Shown piece after piece: positions 1 to 7,038 of a stretch of 11,468 bases of DNA. Origin of the DNA: Bdellovibrionales bacterium (lineage in GTDB: Bacteria; Bdellovibrionota; Bdellovibrionia; Bdellovibrionales; JAMPXM01). The notes under the pieces were generated by a model. That model did not search any database. It was not told the DNA's origin and saw nothing but the letters and a program-made list of their open reading frames with translations. The number at the start of each line of letters is the position of its first letter. Within the stretch, counting starts at the first letter, position 1. Both the position numbers and the translations under genes were made by a program. The stretch is taken from NCBI GenBank assembly GCA_005793615.1, contig SXRI01000335.1, positions 1 through 11,468 on the forward strand, in the 5' to 3' direction.

Positions 1-291
1 ACCGTACAAGAGAAACTCAATGATATCGTTGCCGACGCCGCTCTGATGGATATCGCACAGATGTCCGACGCGGCTTGCGAACCGGTGAACGGACGAAATG
101 TGGGTTTTAATCACATCATTCTCAACGCGCCCATCGTCTTTAGCCGCTACCAGGGCGACTTCAGGGGCTCGATCATCGCCGAAATCGCCCTCATGAGCCT
201 AGGGGCATTCGTATTTGAATTCGATCCGGTGTTCTCGAGCCAGGTGATTTTGCCACTGCTCGATCCCAGCGACTACCTCGCGGTAGAGTGA
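1..291 (+). CDS. C-terminal fragment of an unrecognised protein
   Basis: The reading frame is open from the first base of the window and ends at TGA 289-291, giving 96 residues of a gene whose start lies upstream. An internal ATG at 46 exists, but nothing marks it as the true start. The fragment has the look of a folded, mixed alpha/beta soluble domain, with hydrophobic stretches such as IILNAPIVF and IIAEIALMSLGAFVFEF, and one cysteine. I do not recognise the family. It converges with the minus-strand gene at 379-783, and an inverted repeat sits in the gap between them. It is convincing as a gene end because the frame is long, ends cleanly and is followed by that hairpin; the function is unknown. 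Confidence 0.55.
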   Translation, partial: TVQEKLNDIVADAALMDIAQMSDAACEPVNGRNVGFNHIILNAPIVFSRYQGDFRGSIIAEIALMSLGAFVFEFDPVFSSQVILPLLDPSDYLAVE

Positions 292-297
292 TGCTGA

Positions 298-327
298 TGC
301 CGCGTGAGAATGTCATTCCACGCGGCA
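298..327. terminator. Hairpin between convergent genes
   Basis: TGCCGCGTG at 298-306 and CACGCGGCA at 319-327 are perfect 9-bp inverted arms around a 12-base loop, 7 bases past the stop of the first gene. No clean T-run follows on either strand, only a T-rich stretch on the plus side, so this is a weak or factor-assisted terminator candidate rather than a textbook one. Confidence 0.35.
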
Positions 328-378
328 CCGCTCTTTGCTGCTCGCTTTTCGCTTGGTGCAAGCAAGCTCAAAAGAAAA

Positions 379-783
379 TTACTTCAGAGCCGGAGTTATG
401 GTTCGTGTCTTAAGGCAGTCGACCAGCGGCCGTCCCCAAGCCCAGGTAATGACATCATTCTCGACAAGAAGATGTGCACACTGAGACCCCATATGTGCCT
501 GACGATCAGAAATTTCCAAGATCTTCATATGAGCGATTGGGTCGACCTTCATCATGCCTTCGAGTTTTACTACCGGGCGTTTGGCGTCGGTGATATCGAT
601 CGCATACAATAGCCCTGCCGGGTCACCACCGGAGATCGAACGGCAGTAAGCGAGATTCGGGTCGGTTACCACCACTTTATCGCAAATCACAACACCATCG
701 ATATAGTATTTCGCGGGAGCCGCGCTAGCGGTACCAGCCATGCAAACCATGCAAAGAACGGCAAACAAGAAAAGCTTCGTCAT
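379..783 (-). CDS. Small secreted four-cysteine protein, unknown function
   Basis: This is a 134-residue product with a clear Sec signal peptide: MTK, then a hydrophobic core (LFLFAVLCMVCMAG), then a cleavage site near ASA/AP at residues 21-22. The mature part of about 112 residues has four cysteines (34, 47, 102, 123), which could form two disulfides in the periplasm or outside the cell. The start is well supported: AGGAGGG (789-795 read on the minus strand) lies 5 bases upstream of the ATG. A poor promoter candidate, TTGACC (836-841) with TAGGAG 17 bases downstream, sits just before the ribosome site. It is transcribed divergently from the gene at 959. I do not recognise the family. It has no lipobox and no membrane segment beyond the signal, so a soluble exported protein is the best description. 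Confidence 0.7.
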   Translation of the reverse strand: MTKLFLFAVLCMVCMAGTASAAPAKYYIDGVVICDKVVVTDPNLAYCRSISGGDPAGLLYAIDITDAKRPVVKLEGMMKVDPIAHMKILEISDRQAHMGSQCAHLLVENDVITWAWGRPLVDCLKTRTITPALK

Positions 784-958
784 TTAGACCCTCCTGAATT
801 TGAATTCCACATCTCCTACGTTCCCTTTTCGTGAGGGTCAACAAAACCTCAACAGTGGGGCAAATTAGACCGCACAAACGCCAATATCCACTATTTTGGC
901 CATGCGTGTCTTTTGCCTGTTCTAGCTTTCCCGAGAAGCGGCGAGATAAACTTAACAA

Positions 959-2488
959 ATGGGTCTAAACCATTCGAATTATATCCCCTGGCGCTTTGCC
1001 GTCGTCATTTTGACGATAGTGACACTCGGAACTCCCGGTCACGCGCTGACCGACGCCGACTTCTGCAAAACAACCGAAGGTATAAATCAGATAAAAGCCT
1101 ATATCGCTTGCCAGGAAGACACCAAAATTTCCGCTTGCGCCGGGATCACCACGCAATGGGCCGGTAGACCCCAGAGCACTGAAGATCGTAAGCGTTATCA
1201 CGATATCATTTCTCGCAACAAAGAACCGCTCACCAAGAGCCTGGCCGATAAGCTTCATTCCTTATGGCGACGCCATCGACGTCTTGAAAATCCCCAGGCC
1301 CGTCTTGACGAACTTTCCCGCCAGCTCCAACAGTCCCCGGATCGAGAGCTAAAGAGTCTTCATGACGCCCTCAAAAAAGCCATTCAACTGGCGAGTGATT
1401 CAAGCCCGCATTCAGAGATTCCCAGAGCGGTTTTCGAACCCCGTTTGAAGGAAGTGAATGGCCAGGTTTACGATATCGCTAACCTGCCATTTAGCCAACT
1501 GCCGGCGCAGTACCAGGAACGGAACATGAAACACGCGCAGGTGATCTTGCGCAAATACCAAAGCACTGCTTGGATCACGCAAGACAACCGCTATATGGCC
1601 GAGATCGTCCAGTCGGGGATTCGTAATCAATTGAAGGACGAATTACTCAGCGGCCTCAGTCATGTCGGCTCGCAAACAGCGCAAGAAATGGCATTGACCG
1701 AGATGCAAACCGTCCGTGAAATCGCCCACGAACTCATGGCCAACTGGCTCGGCATTAAGTCCTTCAGTAAATTCGGCGGAGGCGGTCTGGGAATTCCGGT
1801 TCTTACACTCGCGATTTCGCAGGTCCGAGACGCCACCCCGATTTCATGCAGTACCGAACTGGGAGCACCCTACATCACGAGCGAGCGCCCTGACGGCGTT
1901 GAAGGCTGCCGCGACATTCCCGAGATCCGCGGCAATGTCTTGCGTTTTTTAGATCTTTCCGCCAATCAACAGTTGAGTTTGCTGGCACTCAATAATGGAC
2001 GCGTTTGCAACTTCTACCGAAGACTCCACCAAGTTATGTTTGAACAGCCTCACTTGACGCGATTGCAGTGTCACAACGCAGGTTTTGATTTGACCGGCCG
2101 CTGGGACGACGGGCGAATGCTGGACCACAAGATCATCTACTATCCCGAAAACACAACTAAAAAGGAACCCGGCAAGAAAGCGATTAAACAAATCAACCTC
2201 ATCGGCGGCTCGACCTGGAAGACGCCTTTAGCTTCGACGATTGAGGTCAACGCCAATGGCGAAATACCCATGCTTAGGCCAGACTCTGAGCTGAGCAAGA
2301 AGAGGATCGCGAGTCTGCGCCTTTATCTGCCGGACGCCTACAACTGCTGTACAAACAAGGACCCGCGATTCCGAAAAGAATGTTCTACCGCCTATAATCG
2401 TGGCAGCCCTCCTCCCGAGACGGCAGGCCCACAACCGAGAACACAGGGTCCCCCTGATTCGAACCGCCCGACAACAACAGCTCCCTGA
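959..2488 (+). CDS. Exported cysteine-rich protein, unknown function
   Basis: This is a 509-residue product. Residues 1-29 look like a signal peptide, with a hydrophobic core (FAVVILTIVTLG, about 13-24) and cleavage after PGHA at residue 29. The following region holds three cysteines (36, 52, 60), then a charged, helix-forming part that may be a coiled coil (about residues 100-145, rich in Arg, Glu, Leu and Gln). A glycine run (GGGG, about 272-275) precedes a cysteine-containing C-terminal half that includes a CC pair in YNCCTNKD. The last 30 or so residues are a disordered Pro/Thr/Gly tail. The start lacks a good Shine-Dalgarno sequence but is the one that gives a normal signal peptide. The gene ends 6 bases before a strong terminator, so it is probably the last gene of its transcript. 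I do not recognise the family; an HELMA string in it lacks the second histidine of a zinc motif and is not evidence of a protease. Confidence 0.75.
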   Translation: MGLNHSNYIPWRFAVVILTIVTLGTPGHALTDADFCKTTEGINQIKAYIACQEDTKISACAGITTQWAGRPQSTEDRKRYHDIISRNKEPLTKSLADKLHSLWRRHRRLENPQARLDELSRQLQQSPDRELKSLHDALKKAIQLASDSSPHSEIPRAVFEPRLKEVNGQVYDIANLPFSQLPAQYQERNMKHAQVILRKYQSTAWITQDNRYMAEIVQSGIRNQLKDELLSGLSHVGSQTAQEMALTEMQTVREIAHELMANWLGIKSFSKFGGGGLGIPVLTLAISQVRDATPISCSTELGAPYITSERPDGVEGCRDIPEIRGNVLRFLDLSANQQLSLLALNNGRVCNFYRRLHQVMFEQPHLTRLQCHNAGFDLTGRWDDGRMLDHKIIYYPENTTKKEPGKKAIKQINLIGGSTWKTPLASTIEVNANGEIPMLRPDSELSKKRIASLRLYLPDAYNCCTNKDPRFRKECSTAYNRGSPPPETAGPQPRTQGPPDSNRPTTTAP

Positions 2489-2493
2489 ACCTT

Positions 2494-2525
2494 GAGCCCT
2501 GGGCCCTGGGCTCCGAAATTTTTTT
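2494..2525 (+). terminator. Intrinsic terminator of the 959-2488 gene
   Basis: GAGCCC (2494-2499) and GGGCTC (2508-2513) form a GC-rich 6-bp stem around an 8-base loop. Five bases later comes a run of seven T (2519-2525). It starts 6 bases after the stop codon. The loop is itself GC-rich and self-complementary, which allows alternative pairings. Confidence 0.75.
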
Positions 2526-2560
2526 GTCGAAACTTTTGACATCTCATCGCCTGTTTTGTC

Positions 2561-2603
2561 GCCCTCCCCTTAACCCCAGCCAAAGCTACTGCGCTCCCCT
2601 TAA
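2561..2603. repeat. 13-bp direct repeat, 30-bp period
   Basis: Two copies of GCnCTCCCCTTAA lie at 2561-2573 and 2591-2603. They match at 12 of 13 positions and are 30 bp apart start to start, close to three helical turns, so a protein could touch both on the same face of the DNA. They lie 26 to 68 bp upstream of a sigma-54-like element and within the upstream region of the VWA gene, which makes them activator-site candidates. Confidence 0.45.
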
Positions 2604-2628
2604 ATTTGGCCTCAACACTTGCTTTTAG

Positions 2629-2645
2629 TTGGCACGGGCTTTGAA
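2629..2645 (+). promoter_or_regulatory. Sigma-54-like -24/-12 promoter candidate
   Basis: TTGGCACG, four bases, then TTGAA matches the RpoN pattern (TTGGCACG-N4-TTGCW) at every defined position except the C of the -12 GC. Spacing is exact. Transcription would begin near 2655-2657, leaving a leader of about 45 bases before the VWA start codon. No good sigma-70 pair was found here: TTGGCA (2629) with TATTGA (2654) has a 19-base spacer. The mismatch falls in a position that matters, so this is a candidate only. Confidence 0.35.
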
Positions 2646-2648
2646 GTC

Positions 2649-2695
2649 CTCCCTATTGAGCCGTGGAGACAACTCAACAATAAGGCGGCTCGGAG
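2649..2695 (+). promoter_or_regulatory. Leader hairpin reaching the Shine-Dalgarno site
   Basis: GAGCCG (2658-2663) pairs with CGGCTC (2686-2691). Beyond a five-base bulge, CTCC (2649-2652) can pair with the ribosome site GGAG (2692-2695), which lies 6 bases before the ATG at 2702. Such a fold would hide the ribosome site. If the transcript starts near 2655, as the sigma-54-like element predicts, only the inner 6 bp would remain. Confidence 0.3.
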
Positions 2696-2701
2696 TGTTT
2701 T

Positions 2702-3823
2702 ATGAAATCATGGCTGAAAACCGGAATCGTTATCGGCACGGTATCCTACTATGTGGCATGCGCACCGGTGAAATTCGGCGCCGATAACTCGGCACCCAGT
2801 GGACCAGCACTCAAGTGCACGGGCTCCGCATGCTTTCAGGAGCACAACGATCAAATCACGATCGCTAAAGAACCCATTGATATTCTCTTTGTCGTTGATG
2901 ACAGCGGCTCAGTTTCAGATGTTCAGGCCAACATCGCATCGCGCTTCAATAGCTTTTTGAACCAGTTAGGACAGCTTGACTATCGCATCGGCATCACCAC
3001 GACCGATGTTTCGAGCAGCGTTTCTGATACCCGTAACAATCCACCGGCTGTCACCAATCGCTATGGCGCACTTCAGGATGGTAAACTTATTCAAGTTCCG
3101 GCCTCGGGTGATTTTTATATCACGCCCCAGACTCCGAACCCGGCGAGTGCTTTTGCGAGCACCATTCAGTTTCCGGAAACCACTACTTGCGCCAACAGCG
3201 GCTATAATCCAAGTCAGTGCCCTTCAGGAGATCCGCGAGCGATCTTTGCTGCAAACCTTTTGATCGATTCTAATCCCCACGGATTCCTGCGCCCCAATGT
3301 TCCACTCACCATCGTGATCGTTTCAGACAGCGACGAGCGCAATAGTCTTGATCTTGCAACAGAAGGATATCCCCAGGGACACAACGATCTCCCGGCCACA
3401 CTGATTGCAAATCTCAATGCGAAGTTCCCAGGAAAATCTTTGGTAGTCGATGGCATTGTCACTAAACCTGGCGACACCGCTTGTTATAACGCCCGTTATG
3501 GTCGTGATGGTAATCCTTACCTCTTTGCCTGGTATGCGAAAATCTATGCCGAACTTGTTACCCAAACTCATGGAGTTTTGGGCTCGGTTTGCGCAAGTGA
3601 TTACACCGCACAACTGGGACAAATCGGCGCCGGCGTCAGTCAACAAGCGCAAACTATCACGCTGGCCTGTCAACCCGATGGCAACAACTACACTGTCTCC
3701 TTTAGTCCGCAGCCAGCCACAACGATCAATGCCTCAGTCGACTGGGCTACGAAAAAACTGAGCTTCAGTGCTCCGCCTCCGCCCGGAACCGTTGTCACTG
3801 TCAGTTATCGCTGTCCTCTTTGA
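2702..3823 (+). CDS. VWA-domain lipoprotein
   Basis: This is a 373-residue product. Residues 1-20 form a lipoprotein signal ending SYYVAC, with Cys20 as the lipidated residue; Ala follows, which is compatible with outer-membrane sorting. A short linker with C39 and C44 leads to a von Willebrand factor A domain from about residue 57. DILFVVDDSGSVSD carries the metal-binding DxSxS motif (D66, S68, S70), RIGITTTDV is the next core strand, and VSDSDERN (208-214) supplies acidic residues at the usual later site. The C-terminal 50 or so residues form a beta-rich tail ending YRCPL. VWA domains bind protein partners through a divalent metal, so a surface or periplasmic adhesion or scaffold role is inferred; the partner is unknown. 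GGAG (2692-2695) supports the start. The 3' end overlaps the convergent lytic transglycosylase gene by 23 bp. Confidence 0.88.
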   Translation: MKSWLKTGIVIGTVSYYVACAPVKFGADNSAPSGPALKCTGSACFQEHNDQITIAKEPIDILFVVDDSGSVSDVQANIASRFNSFLNQLGQLDYRIGITTTDVSSSVSDTRNNPPAVTNRYGALQDGKLIQVPASGDFYITPQTPNPASAFASTIQFPETTTCANSGYNPSQCPSGDPRAIFAANLLIDSNPHGFLRPNVPLTIVIVSDSDERNSLDLATEGYPQGHNDLPATLIANLNAKFPGKSLVVDGIVTKPGDTACYNARYGRDGNPYLFAWYAKIYAELVTQTHGVLGSVCASDYTAQLGQIGAGVSQQAQTITLACQPDGNNYTVSFSPQPATTINASVDWATKKLSFSAPPPPGTVVTVSYRCPL

Positions 3824-4742
3824 TCGACGCAGCTTCGACCTTTGGGGTCGAAGCAAGTCCATGGACTGCCGTGACCTTCTTAGCAAGTTTAAGAATGGCA
3901 TTGGCATAATCACGACTATTATTGTAATTCATCAATGCAACGACGTGGGTTTTCTTACGTTTCTCCCTCCAGCCGTTCAATTTTAGATAATTGGCTACGC
4001 TGTGAATGGCATCGTCGGGTTTGTTCAATTTAGGAGAACTAGTTTTAGTCTGCGCTGATTTTGCCCATCGCGAATAACTCGATGGCAAGAACTGCGGCAT
4101 GCCAAACGCTCCGGCGAATGAGCCGCGAAACTCTAAAACATCTTCTCCCCTTTCACGATAGATTCGTTCAACGGCCCGCAGTTCTTCCATGGCCCACTTG
4201 GCTTTCTTCTTTGCTCGCGCCGCTACTTTCTTAAGGTCCTTCTTCGACGGATGATCACTGAAGCGCAAGGAGCCATGTTTTTTTAAATCGTCTATAACCT
4301 CAGGACGATCAACCTGCAGAAGATTCACAAAGACGCTGGCGACATGAAATCTTCCTAGATTTTGGCCGTAGCGTGACTCCATCCACAACAGACTTGCGAT
4401 CACCGGACCGGCCACCTGGTACTTACGCTCGGCAAGATCGAGCGCCTCGCGATTCTCTTTCATGAAATCACGAACTTTTTCGGTAGCCTCATCGGTAACC
4501 TGCACGGCATGCTGGTCGACCTTACGAAGAAAGAGGAGAAGATTCAATTCAGTGACATCACGGAAATCATCAGGCTCGTAGCTCTTTTTAAGGACACTAA
4601 CAAAAGAGCTCTTCAGCCCCGCTTTTTTCATTCGCGTTTTGGCGTAGTTCCAATCCGGCGTTACTCGCTCCCTGGCCATGGCGACCATTGAGCTAACGAG
4701 AAAGAGTGCGACAACAATTCCTGTTTGAATGAAAAATCTCAT
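3801..4742 (-). CDS. MltB-like lytic murein transglycosylase (GH103)
   Basis: The enzyme cleaves the MurNAc-GlcNAc bond of peptidoglycan, leaving 1,6-anhydro ends. Counting from the chosen start (313 residues), residues 1-23 form a signal peptide ending AMA, with no lipobox cysteine, so it is probably a soluble periplasmic form. WMESRYG holds the expected catalytic glutamate (E122). SFAGAFGMPQFLPSSY (208-223) is the hallmark of the family, and DDAIHSVANYLKLNGW and NYNNSRDYANAILKLA are the later conserved blocks. A Lys/Arg-rich segment (about 166-183) is unusually basic, and the C-terminus has a short acidic tail. An in-frame ATG at 4782-4784 would add 14 residues; I prefer 4740-4742 because it gives a normal signal peptide, though neither has a clear Shine-Dalgarno site. 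The gene is divergent from the M13-like gene and overlaps the VWA gene tail to tail. Confidence 0.9.
   Translation of the reverse strand: MRFFIQTGIVVALFLVSSMVAMARERVTPDWNYAKTRMKKAGLKSSFVSVLKKSYEPDDFRDVTELNLLLFLRKVDQHAVQVTDEATEKVRDFMKENREALDLAERKYQVAGPVIASLLWMESRYGQNLGRFHVASVFVNLLQVDRPEVIDDLKKHGSLRFSDHPSKKDLKKVAARAKKKAKWAMEELRAVERIYRERGEDVLEFRGSFAGAFGMPQFLPSSYSRWAKSAQTKTSSPKLNKPDDAIHSVANYLKLNGWREKRKKTHVVALMNYNNSRDYANAILKLAKKVTAVHGLASTPKVEAASIKEDSDN
3832..3854. terminator. Hairpin just past the VWA stop, inside the convergent gene
   Basis: GCTTCGACC (3832-3840) and GGTCGAAGC (3846-3854) are perfect 9-bp arms around a 5-base loop, starting 9 bases after the VWA stop. No T-run follows, so termination, if any, would need help. 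The hairpin lies in the last codons of the lytic transglycosylase gene and may instead protect mRNA 3' ends. A 10-bp palindrome (GTCCATGGAC, 3857-3866) follows directly. Confidence 0.45.
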
Positions 4743-5019
4743 AGTCAAATCATGCCACGAGCAAGCGAGGAGTCGCGAGAGCATTTGACTCTGTCTCGAC
4801 TTGAGAAAGGCTATCCAAAGTCGAGGCTAAAGACTCAAGGCCAGAGATGTCCCAGGACTAATACCGGTGACCCCATTTCGCACCTAAGTCCGTCAAAACG
4901 CGTACAACTCCAAGGGAGTTTAAATAGGAATTTCTAATTAAATGAATAGCAAATACCTATTTCCAGCATCCCCGGAAGGATGCGAAAATAGAGGGTAAGT
5001 AAAAGTAAAGGTTGGCGAA
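4743..5019. promoter_or_regulatory. Divergent spacer with several dyads
   Basis: This spacer between the lytic transglycosylase and the M13-like lipoprotein must hold both promoters. Perfect dyads are CTCGACTT (4795-4802) with AAGTCGAG (4818-4825); AACTCC with GGAGTT around three bases (4906-4920); AAATAGG (4922-4928) with CCTATTT (4956-4962); and GCATCC with GGATGC around six bases (4966-4983). The block 4918-4962 is strongly AT-rich and is the likely promoter or operator zone, but I could not single out a convincing -35/-10 pair on either strand. The 4966-4983 hairpin would fall in the leader of the plus-strand gene. Confidence 0.4.
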
Positions 5020-6948
5020 ATGAGGATTATTCCGCTCGAAAGTTCATTTTGGAACTCGAGAGTGCGTTTAGGCCGGCAGAGTCGATTCTCTGCTTCGCAC
5101 ATAGTCTTGCTTTTTGCCCTCGCGACATTTTCCACCGCCTGCCAAACGCATAGCAAGATCGAAAGCCCGAGCGATTCCAACGCGATAGCAAGCAGTAAGC
5201 GTTTGCCGGAATTCTCCATCAAGACACAGGCCGAACATGAATTTCATGGCTGTAAAAACATGGTCGACGACTATTGCTCGCATCTTTATTCTCCGGAAAT
5301 TTCAGGGAATCTGCAAATTCCACGAGGTTCAAGGCCGATTCAAATTTTGCGCGGAGAAACCGCCAATCAGCTCCCGCAGGTTTTTGTCAAGTATTCGCTG
5401 GCTAAGATTCGCAATCGCTTCAAACTTCCCACTGATCTTCAGGAACGTCTGAATCAACTTTCTTACTTCGAAAAACTAGAGGCTTTGATCCGCCGCACGC
5501 CCATCGGTAAAATGTCATTGAGTGATCGGCTCTACACCGAGCGGCTTGAAGCTGAACTTGATTTTATTTGGGACTCGGCCGTTGATCAAACCGTCGTCAT
5601 TCGTATGAGTCGCAAGTTTCCCGGCTACCATCAGATTTCCGAGCGCACCATGCCGATCGAATACGGACTTGAAAAACGCCGCGCCCGACGAGTCCTGATA
5701 TCCGAAATCTCGCGAATTCTCTGGAACGAGGATGCCAACTGGAAGCGAGTCGAAGATGAATTTCGCCATCTCAAACTCACCTTTCTAGCGCTTTTTGACC
5801 GACTCGACATCAGTGATGAGATAAGAAAAAACTGGCGTAAGAAAATCTTAACTGTAGACCTAGTACTACCCGGGTCATTCCCGGAAATTGCCGACGAAGA
5901 GTGCTCGGCTACTAATGTGAATGCCTACTACTACAAGAATCTCAATCTCATCACGGTTTGCGCCGGCGACTTCAACTCCGAGGATATCGTTTTGACTCTC
6001 GCCCACGAAATGAGCCATGCCTTGGGTGCGGATCGTGATCTTCTGACATACCTCTCGAGCTCGACTCTCAGTCAGAAGATGGTTCGTCTGCGTGACAATG
6101 TTTGCGAAAATCGGGAACAGTTGAGCTGCAGCGAGTGGAATGAGTTCAAGCAGTCGCTCAACGCTGATCTTGGTGAAGTCAGTGCCTATAAAACACAGCT
6201 TCCCGAGTTCAATCGCTGTCTCAAAAAAGGTGTCACGACCCAGAATCTCACCGAGCTCGAGGCGACACGAATTGGCAACTCCATCGCCACCGCGCGACTT
6301 TCGGATCTCGCATCGGCAAATGTCTTTCTGCGTATCATCGAGCGCAAGGTACCAATGCGTTCGGGTCGACTGCAGCACAATCCCAATTTCATGAATCCAT
6401 GCGGATATTACTTGTGGAGCAGCAAAAAGGAATCTCTCGATGACGAGCTCTATACACTCACGTTCTTCACCGCCGAATACCAATGTAGCGAAGGCAGTAA
6501 AAGTGAGCGTCTCAAAGGCGCTATCGAGACCGCAAAGAGCCTGTCTTCGAAAGTCCTTGCAAGCGTGATCGCCCAGGAAGGTGAATTCTCATCTCGACCA
6601 GAGTTGGTGTCGGAAGGTTTTTCATCACCGCCTTTTGAACGATTCGCTGACGTAATGGGAGCCTATGCGGTATCTCAGTACCTACAAAAGTATCAGGATC
6701 TCACCGAGAGACGCTCGAAGTACCTTGCCAGTGCTACTTGGCTGTGCGGGGAACCATCTTTGGAAACGCACTTTCCCGAAGAAAGCAAAATTGAACAGTC
6801 CTACAATCTTGAGCCACATGCTCAACGCGACAACCGCAAGCTTGAGATGCTCACCGAACCGCTCAGGCAGACTCTCCAGTGCCACCAGGACTTTACCTTT
6901 GATGAGTGCAGCCTTCCTTTCCGCGCACCACTTCCCGACAATCCGTGA
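5020..6948 (+). CDS. Lipoprotein with neprilysin-like (M13) zinc-peptidase motifs
   Basis: This is a 642-residue product. A long Arg-containing n-region and hydrophobic core end at FSTAC, making Cys41 the probable lipidated residue. VNAYYYKNLNLITVCAG (from residue 300) resembles the NAYY substrate-binding strand of M13 peptidases. It is followed by AHEMSHALG with the zinc motif HExxH (H329, E330, H333). ERFADVMGAY (E540, D544) fits the ExxxD block that supplies the third zinc ligand in gluzincins. In the M13 family this block normally follows HExxH by about 60 residues; here the gap is about 207 and includes several cysteines. The first 290 residues are helical and charged, and the C-terminal part has three more cysteines, so disulfides are likely. 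It is probably an envelope-anchored peptidase with unknown substrate. AAAGG lies nine bases before the ATG, a mediocre ribosome site. No clear terminator follows, so read-through into the channel gene 90 bases downstream is possible. Confidence 0.72.
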   Translation: MRIIPLESSFWNSRVRLGRQSRFSASHIVLLFALATFSTACQTHSKIESPSDSNAIASSKRLPEFSIKTQAEHEFHGCKNMVDDYCSHLYSPEISGNLQIPRGSRPIQILRGETANQLPQVFVKYSLAKIRNRFKLPTDLQERLNQLSYFEKLEALIRRTPIGKMSLSDRLYTERLEAELDFIWDSAVDQTVVIRMSRKFPGYHQISERTMPIEYGLEKRRARRVLISEISRILWNEDANWKRVEDEFRHLKLTFLALFDRLDISDEIRKNWRKKILTVDLVLPGSFPEIADEECSATNVNAYYYKNLNLITVCAGDFNSEDIVLTLAHEMSHALGADRDLLTYLSSSTLSQKMVRLRDNVCENREQLSCSEWNEFKQSLNADLGEVSAYKTQLPEFNRCLKKGVTTQNLTELEATRIGNSIATARLSDLASANVFLRIIERKVPMRSGRLQHNPNFMNPCGYYLWSSKKESLDDELYTLTFFTAEYQCSEGSKSERLKGAIETAKSLSSKVLASVIAQEGEFSSRPELVSEGFSSPPFERFADVMGAYAVSQYLQKYQDLTERRSKYLASATWLCGEPSLETHFPEESKIEQSYNLEPHAQRDNRKLEMLTEPLRQTLQCHQDFTFDECSLPFRAPLPDNP

Positions 6949-7038
6949 CCTGAGTCGTTTCAAATAGCCACCGCTGCGTAAAAACGCCCCTAACATGCTC
7001 ATTGACCGCTCGTTCGGCGGCCTGTCACACTTGACGTC

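Noticed and set aside
4743..4784. Upstream ATG of the lytic transglycosylase gene
   Set aside because: It would put 14 residues before an otherwise normal signal peptide. It is not excluded, because neither start has a clear ribosome site.
6004..6039. Metzincin-type extended zinc motif HExxHxxGxxH/D
   Set aside because: The residue at the third-ligand position is Arg (R339), with Asp one place off on either side, while a downstream ExxxD block fits the gluzincin scheme better.
5875..6483. A 202-codon open frame on the minus strand inside the M13-like gene
   Set aside because: The plus-strand frame has a lipoprotein signal and metalloprotease motifs and is three times longer; the antisense frame shows no domain.
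6975..6992. Terminator after the M13-like gene (GCGT-AAAA-ACGC)
   Set aside because: The stem has only four base pairs and no T-run follows.
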